Of a stretch of 64,000 nucleotides of DNA, positions 11,603-23,680 are shown in pieces. Both the position numbers and the translations under genes were made by a program. Source of the stretch: Astrothelium macrocarpum (taxonomy: Eukaryota; Ascomycota; Dothideomycetes; Trypetheliales; Trypetheliaceae); the NCBI GenBank assembly GCA_021030915.1, contig JAGEMR010000121.1, positions 24,637 to 88,636 on the forward strand. The letters are read 5' to 3'. The notes below the pieces were generated by a model that was not told where the DNA came from, made no database searches, and saw only the letters and a program-made list of their open reading frames with translations. The stretch's first letter is position 1. Every line of letters begins with the position of its first letter.

Positions 11603-12980
11603 AGCTTGAAGTCAGAGCAGGGGGATGCACTGCTGAGAGTTTGCTTTTGTAGAGAGCGGATGGGTTCAGACACAAGCTGGATCGGGCAATCATAGGAAGA
11701 GTTGGTTTGTAGAACTTGAATTGGAAAAGATGTGATTTGTTGAAACGCGTTGCTGTGACCCCTTTACTAAACCGGCGCGACCGCGTTAAGTGCTTCACGA
11801 AAACGAGATGAAACTGATGCGCGCGAATCTTGCAATGTAGAGAGCCTTATCACAACGATAGCAAGTCTCACAGCTCGGTGAATATCAAGGACCACGATAG
11901 GATTAAGAGCGGGTCGAGTAGGCAATGCGCCATTGTAGATGGCCTACTTTGTCGGTCCATATCGAGATTGGTGTTCTGGGAGATGTGAGGGTCAGAGGTT
12001 CAAGGATGCGGAACTGTGGGCAGGGGTGGGAGCTAAAATGGCGTGGGATCGGCTAGGAAAGCCGTTTGGGATGGCGACGCAATCAAATCGCACGCCCGGC
12101 CAGACCCTCTTCGGACAGTGGCCAGAAACGGGCAAGATGCTAGATACATGCTGCAGGTGTACGAGCAGCCATGCAGCGGAGACGGACAGCAATTGGAAAG
12201 TGGCATCTGTCTGGAAGAGGCAAATCTGCTGACAGCAGCGCTGAAAAATCACTCGACGGGTTTTCGTGTGATTGTTGGAGGTGAGAATGAGTACGAGAGC
12301 GAAGTCGATGCCCAAGGACAGCGTTCCCGATCCGTGCAGGACCCAGGTGGCCTGAGACACGGTCAATGTGACGGCTTCCAACACATGACAATAGGTCGCC
12401 GGACAATAAAGCTTGCCCAAGTTGCCCGTTCCTATTTGGCCTGCCTGTGGAGGTGAGGACAGCCTAAAGAGTGGGCAAATGCTCCCAGGATGGCACGATC
12501 AAGGGAATGCTGAGGATAGCGGCTAATGGGATAGGTGGATAGGTGGATTGAGAGGATGGAAGCTCGTCTCGTTTTGGGCTTCCGTGCCCGGCGCAGGCGA
12601 CACCCTAGCGCAGCCAGCAAGCTGCGAGGTAGGCTGATCGTCAAACCGCACCGCCGTGCATTTGTGACTTGCGCCTCCAGACCTACTCACTCCATCCCTC
12701 CTCCACCGCGCTGTCTGTGCACCGTGTTCCTCCCACTTGATCGTGACTCCTCCGCTCTCCCTCACTCGGTGCCGTGTGTGCTGCGAGCATCTGTGAGCCT
12801 CTGTTTGACTCGATCCCTGCGTGCCAGGCTTCCGTCGACCCCGCCAGCCTCCCGATTGCCGGCGGCGTGCAACGATTGGCCAGCGCGCCTTTATTCACTC
12901 ATGGCCGTTTGAACGCACAATAGCGACATTGTCTCGACCTCACTCACTGCGGCGTGGCCCTCCGCGGCCTAAGCGCCGCC
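11603..12980. other. Intergenic region upstream of MED15
   Basis: About 1.4 kb between the ankyrin gene and MED15. Several open frames occur on both strands but none has recognisable composition. It probably contains the MED15 promoter and 5' leader. Confidence 0.45.
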
Positions 12981-15900
12981 ATGAATCCCAACGCCATGAC
13001 GAACATGCAGCAGCCGAACGGCCAGCAGGTTCGCAACACCATCTTCAACCATCTTCGACAGCAACCTCCTCTACCCGCTGGTTGGCAACAGACTACCAAT
13101 CCCAACGAGCGCCTGTCTTCAGTCTTCTCGCTGTAAGCATTCCTATCTCTCTTGCACACATCTCTTGTACATCGTTCTTGCAACTCCTCGGCCGCGCTCT
13201 ACCACCGCCGAATCAGGAACCTACCGAGAGGGCCGTGGCTGACCAAACTCTTCCTACCTAGGTACTCAAACCTGTCTTTGCTTCAGCCCAACGATCCACG
13301 ACGCTGCCTTCAAATTGCCCAGAACTTTGAAGACAACGCCTTCCGAAGCCAATCATCAAAGGTGAGTATTTGCTGACCGAGCATGCTTGAGAGCTGATCG
13401 ACTTGCTGACACTTGAGCAGGAAGCATACACCACCGTCCTGGACCAGAAACAGAAACAAATCACCGAGCAAAGGCAAAACAGAGCAAATTCCAACAGACA
13501 ATTAGGCAACATGAATCCCATGGGAATGATGCCTCCACACAATATGCCAAATGGCATGCCCGGACAGACACCCGCCCAAGCCAATCAAGGCTTCAATCCT
13601 CAGCTGCAACGTCCTATGCAGGCCACACCGCTTTCTCAGAATCTCCAGAACCCGTATGGCCAAGGCATGCAGCCTCACAACATGTCAATCAACCAAGCAT
13701 CCAATCAGCAAAACATGCAACCACAACAGCCTATGAACAATGTCAACCTCACCGATAATGAGATCCAGCAGATCAATGTTCTTGCCCAGCAGAAGGCGCA
13801 GTCAATGTCGCAGGAAGAGAAGAACAGGATCCTCCAAATGATGCCGCCTCAGCAACGTGAGCAAGCTCAGCGCATGGGAAACAATTCCATCTTTGCCATC
13901 TGCCGTTAGCAGATGATGAGGCAAATCATGCAACGCAAGTCGAATCAACAACTTCAGAACGGCAACGCCACTCCCGCACAGAACATGATGCCTGGAATGA
14001 ATACAATGCAAGGTCCTCAACCCGGCTTTGGCCGCCCTCCACAGCAAATGCAAACCAGCCAACCACAAGCGAACGCCTTCCATGACAATCAAGAAGTCAA
14101 CGTCGCCCTTCTCGGGCAGCAAGCGGACGCTCAAAAGTCTCAGGAGGCCGGCCAACTTGTTGTTCCCGCCAGTAACAACCCAAATGTCTCTCAACCCATG
14201 ACTTCTCAACAATCCATGGGTGGTCAAAATCCAATCACTCAGCAACAAATGTTCAACAATCAGCAACTTGCAAATCAGCAAAATGCAATGCGCGCACAGC
14301 AGGCAAAGAATCAGGCTCAACAGCTCAGAGCTTCTCAGGCAGCTCAGACTAGGAATATGGCTTTGCAAGGTCAAATTGGAGGTTTGAATGGTTCTCAGCC
14401 ACCACAGCAAAGCCCAGCAATGCCAAACCTCAATCGCCCAATGGTTCCGCCGGGCAGTAACACGCCCCAATCACGACAACAGCAAGGTGGCCCGGCCATG
14501 CAGCCGAGCCCAGTGCCAATGGAAAACCGTATGTCTCAACAAGGCCAAATGAATATGCCGAACCAGCAAGTACCGGGCGCAGCACAGAATGCAGCCAATG
14601 CTATGCAGATGAACCGGAACGCCTTGATTCCTCCAAGCATCGGTCCTCCAATGCGCCAAAAGCTTTTATCCCTGCCGGAGCAAAGTTTTCAATTGGCCCT
14701 GAATAATATTCAACAGCAGCAGCGTCAACAGCAGATGGCCGCCGCCAGGAACAACAATAATCAGACGGCTGGTCAGCCTCAATTTCCTATGCAACCTGGT
14801 CGAGTTCAGATGCAACAAAACCCCCTTCAGCCTGGTCATCAGCAGTTGAATGTCAATGGTCAGCCTCAGAATATTGGACCTGGTCAACAGCAGCAGCAGG
14901 CTCAGCACAATCCGAACGCGAAGCCAGTCTCTCAACTCCAGCAAGCTTTCTTGAGCAACGCCGGCAAAATTGCAGAGTGGGACCAGAAGCAGGCACCCCA
15001 TCAGATCAGGGCCAAAATACCAGGTCTTTCCGAACATGCTCAGACATGGGGGCAGGTGAAGAACCACATAGCCAGCTCCACCATGAACCCGTTGATCAGG
15101 AACCAAATTCTTCATGCGCAAAGCCAGCATTTCGAACATTTTGTTACTCAAATGCAAAGCCAGAATGGTGGTTTGAATAACTCAGCGCCTGCTGGAAACA
15201 CGCTAAATGCAAATGCTATGTCGGCGGCTGCCAACGGGCCTGCGCCTCCTGCTCCAATGGTTGCCCCTGGTCAGCAGCAAGTGCCACCGCAAGCGAAGAT
15301 GGGTGTGCAGTCACAGATGCCAGCGGGTATCAACATGAATAATATGGCAAACATGAACCAAGCGAACATCATGTCCATTACACCGCAGGATTTAGCCAGG
15401 TTTCGAGCAAAGTGGGGTCCAAAAGCTGCGCAAATGGATGACAACTCTTTGCGGCAAGTAATCTGGGGCCAGAAGAATCGTATGCAACAGAATTCCCAGA
15501 ATATGGCCACACCTCAAATGCAGGGAAATGTCATGAATCAGCAATTTAGTCTTGGACCGAACATGATGCAGCAGAGTAGGCCTCCAGGCCAACCGCCTGC
15601 ACCGCAACTACAACAATCTCAACACATACAAACCCCGAAGCCGCAAAGCAAGCCTGTTCAAATTCCTGGAAAGCCCGCACAACAGATTGGTCTTGGTCAG
15701 GCCCAGCAAAATCAGAGGGGTCAAAAACGTCCCGCAAGTAATGACGACGTGGTGGAAGTGCCACCTCCAAAGGTTGCGAAGCCAAATGATGCTCCCCTCA
15801 TGCAACAGTCCAAATCTCAACAGGGTGCCTCAAAGATGACTGCAGATCAAATGGGGAATCTGAAGCCTGAAGACAAGGCGAAGATGCCCGAGCAACTTCG

Positions 15901-18002
15901 TCAACAGGCAATGGCCAAAGCTTCTGCGAACGCGGCCAGACCACAAAACCAAACTAATGGGAATGCTGCAGCGGTCGGCAATCAAGTTGGAAGCTCGTCT
16001 GGTTCAGGGTTGGAGGCTCAGCGTCATGACATGGCGTCACGAATCCTAAAGGAGATTCATGAATCCATTACCAAGAACAGACCGGCTAAGGCTCTTACTG
16101 AATTCCAGGCCAAGCAACTTGAGAATATTGTAAAACGTTCTGAGCAGCCGGTAAATCAGACCCTCAAGCAAGCTCATTCGTATTATATTAGAACTGCGGA
16201 TGAAAATCTTTTGCGGCAAATTGCGCAACCGGTAAGTGATTGCAATCAGAGCATTTGATATGTTGCTAACATGTACACAGGCTCTACTTGCCAAGTGCAT
16301 TCCATCTGGACTCAAAGTTAACAGGGCTCTCGCCACGCCTGAAGAGTTGACTGCTGCATTAAATGCCATGATACAATACGGCAAAATGATTGGCCAGAGG
16401 CTCAGGGCATTGAACCAGGCAGAGAATACAGCCCAACCGCAAGCTCCCACGCAGGATAAACCGCCCGAGCCGCAACAACCACTGAACGCTGCCAATCTAC
16501 AACAACATCAGAAGGAAATGATCATGGCCAAGCAAGCACATGCTCAAGCAGCAGCATTGCATAGGCGCAGCAATTCCAAGACACCTTCTGCTCCAATATC
16601 GACCCAGCCGCCATTCCAACTTGGCGCACCATCGCCACACGGCTTACCGATATATGCTAACGAGTTGAATGTTCCGGATAAACTCAAGATACCACCGGGT
16701 AAGAAGCGGAAGACTCAAACTGGTAGTGCTGCGTCCACGCCTGGCCAACCCACTCCAGCTTCTGTTTCCTCTCCACAACTCACCAAATCACCTGACCTTA
16801 AGCGGGCCTACGTGCCGGAGCCTGCCAAACCTGCGGCTCCAAAGAACATGTTTCGTTGCGTGCAAGACGATTGTGAATCCAAAACTCGCGGATTCGCCAC
16901 ACAAGAAGAGCTTGATAAGCACATTAGCGACGTGCACCCCATCATTGATGACCCTGTGGCATTTGTCATCGATTGCGTTGCTGAGGCTGATGGTTGTAAC
17001 CTGGATGGCACGACCAAGCGTCCCAAACTCACTCCCAAATCCAAGAAGTCCTTGGCCAAAGATGCCTCTGCTACAAAGGATAAGCCTGCGGAAGCCAACA
17101 CGAATCCCATGGCTCGTTCTGCAAGTCAAATCACTGCTCAGAGCCAGGGCCAAGCCAAGGCTTCGACACCTGGATCAAGCGTTTCGGCCGCAAAAATTGC
17201 CCTCAACAAGTCCAATGCCACTAACAAAGATGGCAATGGAACCGGTACTAAGCAAGCTACTCAAGCCTCTGGCGCCGAACATGACGAGGAGGGTTTTTCG
17301 CCAGAAGAGGCACCTCCGACTGATTTTCTACTGGGGCTGGACCCCCAGGAGCGGGAGTTGTATAGCAAGCTTACAACGTTCAATCGCATTACTACGATTG
17401 AGCACAAGAAACGCGAGGAGAAAGAGAAGGAGCAGGAGGAGCTACGAAAGAAGGAGATCGAGGAGGAGGAGAGAAAGAAGAAGGCGGAACTGAGCAAGAA
17501 GGACAGCGGAGACGAAGCTCGACAGCTCGCCGACGCAACCAAAACAGCCAAGGCTCCAGAAGCAGCCGAAGCCACCAAACAATCCGCCCCTCCTACGACC
17601 ACCACAATCACCGACGCACATCCCACCTCCTCCCCATCAGAAAAGACTCCCGAGCTCTCCTCCCCCTCCGACCGCGACGACAACTCCCCACAAGACCACC
17701 CACCCGCACCCATGCGCATCGGCACTCTCGCGGACTTCCCGGGCATCGCGCCAACTACGCCGTCGCCCACCGACAGCCTCTTCGGCCCAGATCCAGAGAT
17801 CGACTACAACGATCCGCGTCTCCCCGCCTCGGCCTTCGCTATTGATCACTTCGATCCGTTCGTCATCGATATCAATCCGGATAAGCCCCCGGAGATGCCG
17901 CCGCTCACGCCGTTTACGGCGCAGGTGGATAAGTTGATGGAGGTGGACATGAAGGATGATGCTTTTGGAAGGTGGTGTCGGACGGAGAACTTTGAATTTT
18001 GA
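12981..18002 (+). CDS. MED15: Mediator tail subunit 15 (Gln-rich, KIX domain), frame interrupted by one TAG
   Basis: Four exons: 12981-13132, 13262-13361, 13421-16231 and 16281-18002, about 1594 codons. Residues ~8-80 (VRNTIFNHLRQQ..WQ, ERLSSVFSLYSNL, IAQNFEDNAFRS) form a KIX-like domain that binds activators. The long centre is Gln/Asn/Met/Pro-rich. Near residue 1210 a C2H2-like finger (CVQDDC, then HISDVH) is followed by a charged coiled coil (KREEKEKEQEELRKKE) and a conserved C-terminus ending WCRTENFEF. MED15 links gene-specific activators to Mediator in RNA polymerase II transcription. Codon 247 (13907-13909) is TAG, and the frame continues unbroken on both sides for another 1347 codons. 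The flanking FAICR/QMMRQ text still looks like coding sequence. I annotate the full span; the status of the stop is treated as a finding. Confidence 0.82.
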
Positions 18003-18848
18003 GTTTTTGAAAGTTTTGCTTGGTTTTGTTTTTATATTGAGGTATGTGCATTTGGGCGGAGGAACATTTGGGGGGGCCCCCAGTGGGATTGGCTTGTCTT
18101 TTTTATGGAGTGGTTGGGTTTTGCTTTTTGTTTTATATAGCATTGTACAAGTAGCATTGCAAGCATGGTGTTGGATGGCACAATAGTTATATGAGCGATA
18201 CCCGGAGGTAGTATGGGCATGTGAAATGGAGTTTACTTCTTTTACGATCTGTAAACCAAATTCAGTGATTTTGTCTCTCTTGATGCTGTAGTTGTAAGCG
18301 CCATAGATGAATGGTGGAGACTCTGCTATTTCTTAGCCAGTATTTTTCCGTGAATGGGAAGTTGGTGGGGAAATGGGAGAATGATGACTTGATCAGCATC
18401 GTAGGACTGCAAGTCGTGCGATTATGGCCTATGGCGTGCTTCATTATACTATGGTCCTCTCAGTTTCTCGCTTCTAACATATTCAAGAATGTGAGTCTTG
18501 AATCCTACTAACAAAAAATCTTAATGGGGAAAGTGTAAGAGGATGGCTTGTAGCGTGCCTTGCTGAAGTACGAGGGTATGCTCTTTGTTCTTTGGAACGT
18601 GCGACAAAGAGAGCTTGGAAACCTCAGACGAAAAGTATGGATTGCAGCAATCGCGGTAAGATGCTTGACGGCTTGCCTAATCCATCTTTGGCAGTTATTT
18701 CTGTTCACATTAAAAAGATTGGTCATTTCTGAAAAGCTATGCTTGATTTTGCACTTCATCTATCACCGCAACATGCGTGTTTTGACTGAGGGCCTCCCCA
18801 CGTTGCAAAATCAGCAGCAGTCACTATGCGCTTTCATTCGAAATAGCA
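18003..18848. other. Convergent 3' flank of MED15
   Basis: AT-leaning sequence between two convergent genes. It includes a GC palindrome-like GGGGGGCCCCC near 18070-18080. No gene is recognised. Confidence 0.4.
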
Positions 18849-19685
18849 CTACTCCGCAACCTCAGCCAGCGCCATCTTGGTCTTCAGTCCTTTCTTTGTC
18901 TTCGTCTTTACGGAACCGTGCTTTCTTGCTCGTCTTTCAAAATTGTCTAGCACGTGCTGCCGCATTCTGCGGAAATTGCTGGAACCAATGTCGTCGCCAC
19001 CACCAGAGACTTTCCCTTGAGCTTTTTTCTGGCCTAACGCGTGAGGAAGCAAATGGTTATTTGGCGGGGGAGAGAGCGGCCGATTCTTCTTGATACGATT
19101 GGATTTTGGAAGCGAACCGTGTGTTGCATTGTCTGGAGAAACTCCCAACTGGTCTTTTCCTGGCCCCTCTGGGTGATTCTCTTGGGACAGCCCACTAATC
19201 TGTGTAGCAGATTGAGAAACACTGTTCATGCCATGCCCGGTGATTTGAACGTCGCTTGGAGCAATGGGAATAACCGATTGACTGAGAATCTCCTCGTATT
19301 TGGCATTTGAGAGCTGGATGCCTTGAAGCTCTTTGAACTTGATTTCAGCAATTTTGTTATATCCCGCGGAGTAACGATGTACGTAGCAACCGAAATTGAC
19401 GTTAAATCTCTTGCCACAATTTTCTACTTCACAAAGCCAGACATGGCCTCTTTTGCGACAGAGGGCACTGACACATTCTCCACAAATCCAACTAAAACAC
19501 AAGTTAATCTCGGGGTAACAGAAGACAAAAAGAGCAATAGAGCGAAGGCTTGCCATTTGTGCATCTGTTTGGTTATATTCATTGTTTTTGGCTCGTTCCG
19601 ACTTTCTTCTTCGCGTGTACATTCTCTCGATTCCATGCTGTCTTTGGATATATTGGGAGGCATAATGGAAACCTGATGCTGACAT
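18849..19685 (-). CDS. Hypothetical basic protein with a Cys/His cluster
   Basis: A 278-codon frame of unknown family. The middle part (about residues 68-105) has closely spaced cysteines, ICGECVSALC, then LCEVENCGKRF and GCYVHRYSAG, which could coordinate zinc. The C-terminal third is Pro/Lys/Arg-rich (KKNRPLSPPP, then MRQHVLDNFERRARKHG and a Lys-rich end) and suggests nucleic-acid binding or nuclear localisation. The N-terminal ~65 residues are doubtful. A TTTTAG immediately before the cysteine cluster could be a 3' splice site, which would replace the hydrophobic LFVFCYPEINLCF part by an upstream exon in another frame. I do not assign a function. Confidence 0.5.
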   Translation of the reverse strand: MSASGFHYASQYIQRQHGIERMYTRRRKSERAKNNEYNQTDAQMASLRSIALFVFCYPEINLCFSWICGECVSALCRKRGHVWLCEVENCGKRFNVNFGCYVHRYSAGYNKIAEIKFKELQGIQLSNAKYEEILSQSVIPIAPSDVQITGHGMNSVSQSATQISGLSQENHPEGPGKDQLGVSPDNATHGSLPKSNRIKKNRPLSPPPNNHLLPHALGQKKAQGKVSGGGDDIGSSNFRRMRQHVLDNFERRARKHGSVKTKTKKGLKTKMALAEVAE

Positions 19686-20723
19686 TGATATCTTCCCTAC
19701 TTGGTTGATATTATGCTGAAAAGAACGAGTTCTGGAAAGGACAGGAAAAATTCTCCCACAGACTTTTTTATTGTGTTTCCTATTCGCGTAGTCGAGTCAC
19801 AATCAGACTCACAACAATGCAGGAGGACCACCAGAGTCATGACTTATGGAGAACTGCATCGCGTCTTCGCCGTCGGTGACATACAGAGATGGTCGGCCGT
19901 ACGTGATAGTGAGCATCGGTCCGGTGGTCACGGTGTATAGGTAGCTCCTGAAAGCAATACCTGTGCTGAAATTCACACACTTGGGGGCTTGAAGCAGCTG
20001 ATCAGAGCTCATGTGACATGTATTCTGAGGCCATTGAGACATAAGGAATGCCCTCCTGTGGCCATCCTTATTTTTGTTGCCAGCGTTGTTAATTCTGATT
20101 TGCGAACACTCTTTGCTCCAACTTAGATGTTACAGAAAGGCCCGAAATCTTCGGAATAGAACGATTGTTCTGATAAATAAGCTGGTCTTGAGGCCTGGCG
20201 ATGTTGAAAATAAACCCTGGGTCTTTCTAGAGACGGCCGAAAACCAAGTTTGGTATTAGCTTGAACTGTCGAACCTGCTCTTGGAACTGCAGTGTCATTT
20301 CGAGCAATATCCAGTAATGAGCCGTTGCATAGAAGCATCATTAAGTGTTCTCCAAACAAGATTTGTCCATAAACAACTACTGATAATCCCATTCCAAATA
20401 GTTCTTGCAAGGTTGAGCTTCGATACTCTATGCCTTGAGACAGAGTTTGAAATGTAGTGAGCTCTCACACCATTTTAGCAGTATTTCGCTTCCTCCGATG
20501 ACAGATTGTGGAGCAACCCGATACCATTATCGCTTGAATCTTACTTATCTCAGCAGGCCCAGATGCTTTCCTGATTAGTTTAAGGACGCATCGGAAGTTT
20601 TGGAAAGCGTCTCACTGGCGTCGGCGCTACTGAAATGGTTCACGTCTGATTTGTCGTCTGTGACTTGAATCGGTTTTCTCTGTTCACACACGCAACGAAA
20701 CGTCACATCCACAGAAACAAGCC
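19686..20723. other. Intergenic region between divergent genes
   Basis: About 1 kb with short open frames only. No RNA gene, repeat or coding signal is recognised. Confidence 0.4.
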
Positions 20724-21521
20724 ATGCCGGGTCAACACAGCAAGCCAACTCTCACTGACGCAAGCCTTGATGCTCCATTCAGATTCCTAGACCTTCCTGC
20801 AGAGCTGCGAATCATAATATACAGCTACTGCATGAGGAAGTGGAGTATCTTTCCACAAGACGTCGTGCAGTCTCCAAATGGATCACGAATACTCTTCACA
20901 GGCTTCCCTTTAGCAACAACATGCTCGCAAATCCGAGAAGAGCTCCTTCCAATTCTCATCAATCGCAACGTCATGTCCTTCAAATTTAACCACATCATCG
21001 ATTACTACGATGTCAGCGACACACCTGGCCTTGCATCTCCGCATTTCACAATCAACCACATCCAAGCTTTCCTGTCCAGCCCCATAATCAAGGAAAAAGA
21101 CAGGGAATCGTTGATTTCAAAACCAGTCAAGCTTGAGATCAAAACAGAAATCTGCCCAGTTAACATGTATGTATACATGTGCAGGCTTTTCATTAGTCTC
21201 ATCCGACAGGCACCCGGTATTTCCAGCTGAAATGTCGACATCAAGATCAAAGCAGCACATCGAAGCCAGCGAACCCAGCGAGCCCAGCGTAGATTTTTCG
21301 TCAAGGACGGGGTTTGCAAAGACTTACTCGGCAGGGTGGGTGGAAGATTGCATAATCACTACAAGGACATCAAAGACATTGAGTGGGGTTACCAAATCAG
21401 ATGTCCTCGGAAGAGAAATTATCTTTACTCGATCCGTATTACCATGAGCCATTTTGAGAAAGGTTCTGAAGTGGAGTCTGAGACTGGGCCAGGAATTTCT
21501 AAATCGGGTTTCGTGGAGTGA
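20724..21521 (+). pseudogene. F-box/2EXR-like gene with an in-frame stop
   Basis: The first 168 codons contain an F-box-like or 2EXR start, FRFLDLPAELRIIIYSY, then a conserved-looking LATTCSQIREELLPIL and a helical segment. The frame meets TGA at 21228-21230. It then continues in the same frame to 21521 with plausible coding text (RRFFVKDGVCKDLLGRVGG, IRCPRKRNYLYSIRITM). The combined 265 codons match the usual size of fungal 2EXR proteins. No intron with good signals removes the stop: the best candidate, GTATGT to TTCCAG (60 nt), leaves it in place. Either the gene is decaying or the protein ends at 168 aa. Such proteins are usually adaptors or orphan proteins of unknown role. Confidence 0.55.
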
Positions 21522-21611
21522 GCAAAGGCCGAGGTACAGCAAAACAGGTCAGATCATACATAACTGGGAGTCAAATGGCATTGCTTTCCGCACAACAAGT
21601 ACGAATTGTAG

Positions 21612-23047
21612 CTAAGTATGCTCCGAAGGTGCCTCAGGTAACAAAGCATCAGTGGTGGTTGTTTTTGGGCGTGCCCAATATTTCTGTAGAGGCGGCCGTA
21701 TTAGATCGTTGAAGAGGAAGGTCCCGTAAACAAGAACAGCAAAGCCAAGGAGCTGTAGCCATTTGAATGATTCCCAACCGAGACCTAGACTGACGATCCA
21801 TATGAAAAGAGTGCGGCAGGTATCTATTACGGAACGAGCAGTGGCAGAGATATTGCGGGTAATTGCGAGACCGAAAGCATTGAAGCCCCTAGCAAAGTTA
21901 ACCCCTGATCTTGAACAAGTCTGAAAAGTAAAACATTGCCTTACCCAATGCTAATCATGATGAGCACGCTGGTTACCGCAATAGTACGGTTCTCAGCAAT
22001 CTCCTTCAATCCTTCGTTTGCATCAAAGTATCCATAACGTCCTTGGGGTGTTCTCCCAACTGCCAAATGCAGGATAATCATGGCAATGATCGTAACCAAC
22101 AAGCCAAATATCCCCTCCCATCCGACGACCTTGAGGGGTTGGAGCGCATATCGTTCCATAATGTTCTCCTCGACAACAAATTGCGTGGCTGTAAAGACCT
22201 GTCCGCCAGCAATAAGGAATATCCCTATGACTGTATTGACAACTGCTGTATCCGTGGCAACATCTTCGGCCCTTTTGATCAATGCGGATAGCATATGCTT
22301 CAGGTCAACTTTCTTGTCCATCATGACGATTGTACCTGCATCAACACCGTTCCCTTCCAAGTCTGGAACTTTGCCGTCGCCCTCAACGATACCTGCTAGA
22401 CCCACAATAGCAACACCGAAGACCACGATAACCAGAGCCAGCCACTTATACCAACCTAGTCTTCTCTTCAGAAAGACCACGGAAAAGAGGCCAACGAAAA
22501 GTACGAGAGCACCACGAGTCATTTGGTAGATGGAGGCAGCGACAAATAGGAGACCGACGTTCATGAGCGTCGTGCCTGCAATATCGCAGGAAGCGGGAAT
22601 TGCGAGCAAAATTGTTCGCCATCCTGTCAAAGGAAGCCTTCCTTCGTCCTCGATAGACTTCACCGGCGTGCCGCTTCCCACGTTTCCATCCTCCCCTTCC
22701 TCCTCATCTCCAATCTGGTTATTATCATTGACTTCTGTTCCTGTCTCAGGTGTATCAACCGCCGTGCTAGCATCACTAATTGGCGCGTATGAGGCGCTCT
22801 CGCTCTTGGATGCGTAGTAGCGATTGAACAGCCACATACCACCCACAACGAGCCAGCACCCCATTTCTCCAACAAACATCTGGGCAGTTTGTATGACGGG
22901 TTGTTCAAAGCGGTGACGTTTGGAAGGATCAGGATTGGAGCAGTCTCGAACACATTGCAAGTCCTGGTATTTCGTAAGAAGGGTGTTGCAGACGCCCGTC
23001 AAGAGCATCATCGCTACAAGGAAGGGGATGACAGCCTGGACCGCCAT
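21612..23047 (-). CDS. Drug/metabolite transporter superfamily membrane protein, SLC35F6-like
   Basis: Two exons, 23047-21945 and 21888-21612, give 459 aa. The N-terminal helix is followed by LLTGVCNTLLTKYQDLQCVR and the conserved RFEQPVIQTAQMFVGEMGCWLVVG. An acidic cytosolic loop comes next, then a block of about eight more hydrophobic helices, including TLMNVGLLFVAASIYQMTRGALVLFVGLFSVVFLKR, a typical EamA/nucleotide-sugar-transporter-like motif. The second exon supplies the last helix pair with SATARSVIDTCRTLFIW. Human SLC35F6 is a lysosomal/mitochondrial membrane protein; the fungal substrate is unknown. An in-frame ATG 21 codons upstream (23110) is an alternative start, but starting at MAVQAVIPF places the first helix at the N-terminus as in relatives. 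Confidence 0.8.
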
Positions 23048-23680
23048 GATTGTGGTCGTCTTGAGTCCCCCAGGTCGATTGAGGTCCAAGAGAGAAATGG
23101 TACGAAACAAAGTATTTTTCGCACTCAGATCAGCTCATTGTTGATATCGATAGCGTTGAGCTGTTGAAAAGGTGTGCATGGAATAGATGCGTAGACACGC
23201 ACAAAGGTCACGATGGAGACGCAGGTGACGAGACGGAATGCCGTTCTCTGGCTCGATCGGACTTATTGTGATCAGTTTCCGGCGATAAGGACAGGCTTAC
23301 ACATGATTGGCCGGAGCGTCTCTAGACTACTTTTGATCATACGTTTGACTTCTTTCATTGGGATCTTAACTTGCATGTCATACATTTTTCAGTATAAAGC
23401 CCGCAAAAGTTTTACTGCAGTATGGACATCCACAACCTGTCGAGAAATTAAAGATACAGGATATTGTCACATGACGGTACAACCTAGCCCTTTTGAAGAA
23501 ATGTGTTGTTTTTTTTACAAGATGATCATGTCATTGCAGTTCACAGTTATTTCAGAGCCACTCTATCGTGAATATCGGTCGAATTTGTAGTCAGCATTCT
23601 ACCGAAAGCTATGAAGGTAAAGTCGTTTCGTACTGGAGTCATAATGTTTTGATGATCTCAAGGTGCTGGATAGAAGAACT
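23048..23680. other. Intergenic region
   Basis: This holds the promoter of the SLC35F6-like gene and the 3' flank of the next leftward gene. No further feature is recognised. Confidence 0.4.

Noticed and set aside
13907..13912. Viral-type TAG readthrough context at the MED15 stop
   Set aside because: TAG is followed by CAGATG, which does not fit the CARYYA consensus needed for that type of efficient readthrough.
13802..15157. Long leftward open frames opposite MED15
   Set aside because: They are Leu/His/Arg-rich shadows of the CAG/CAA-rich rightward gene and have no independent support.
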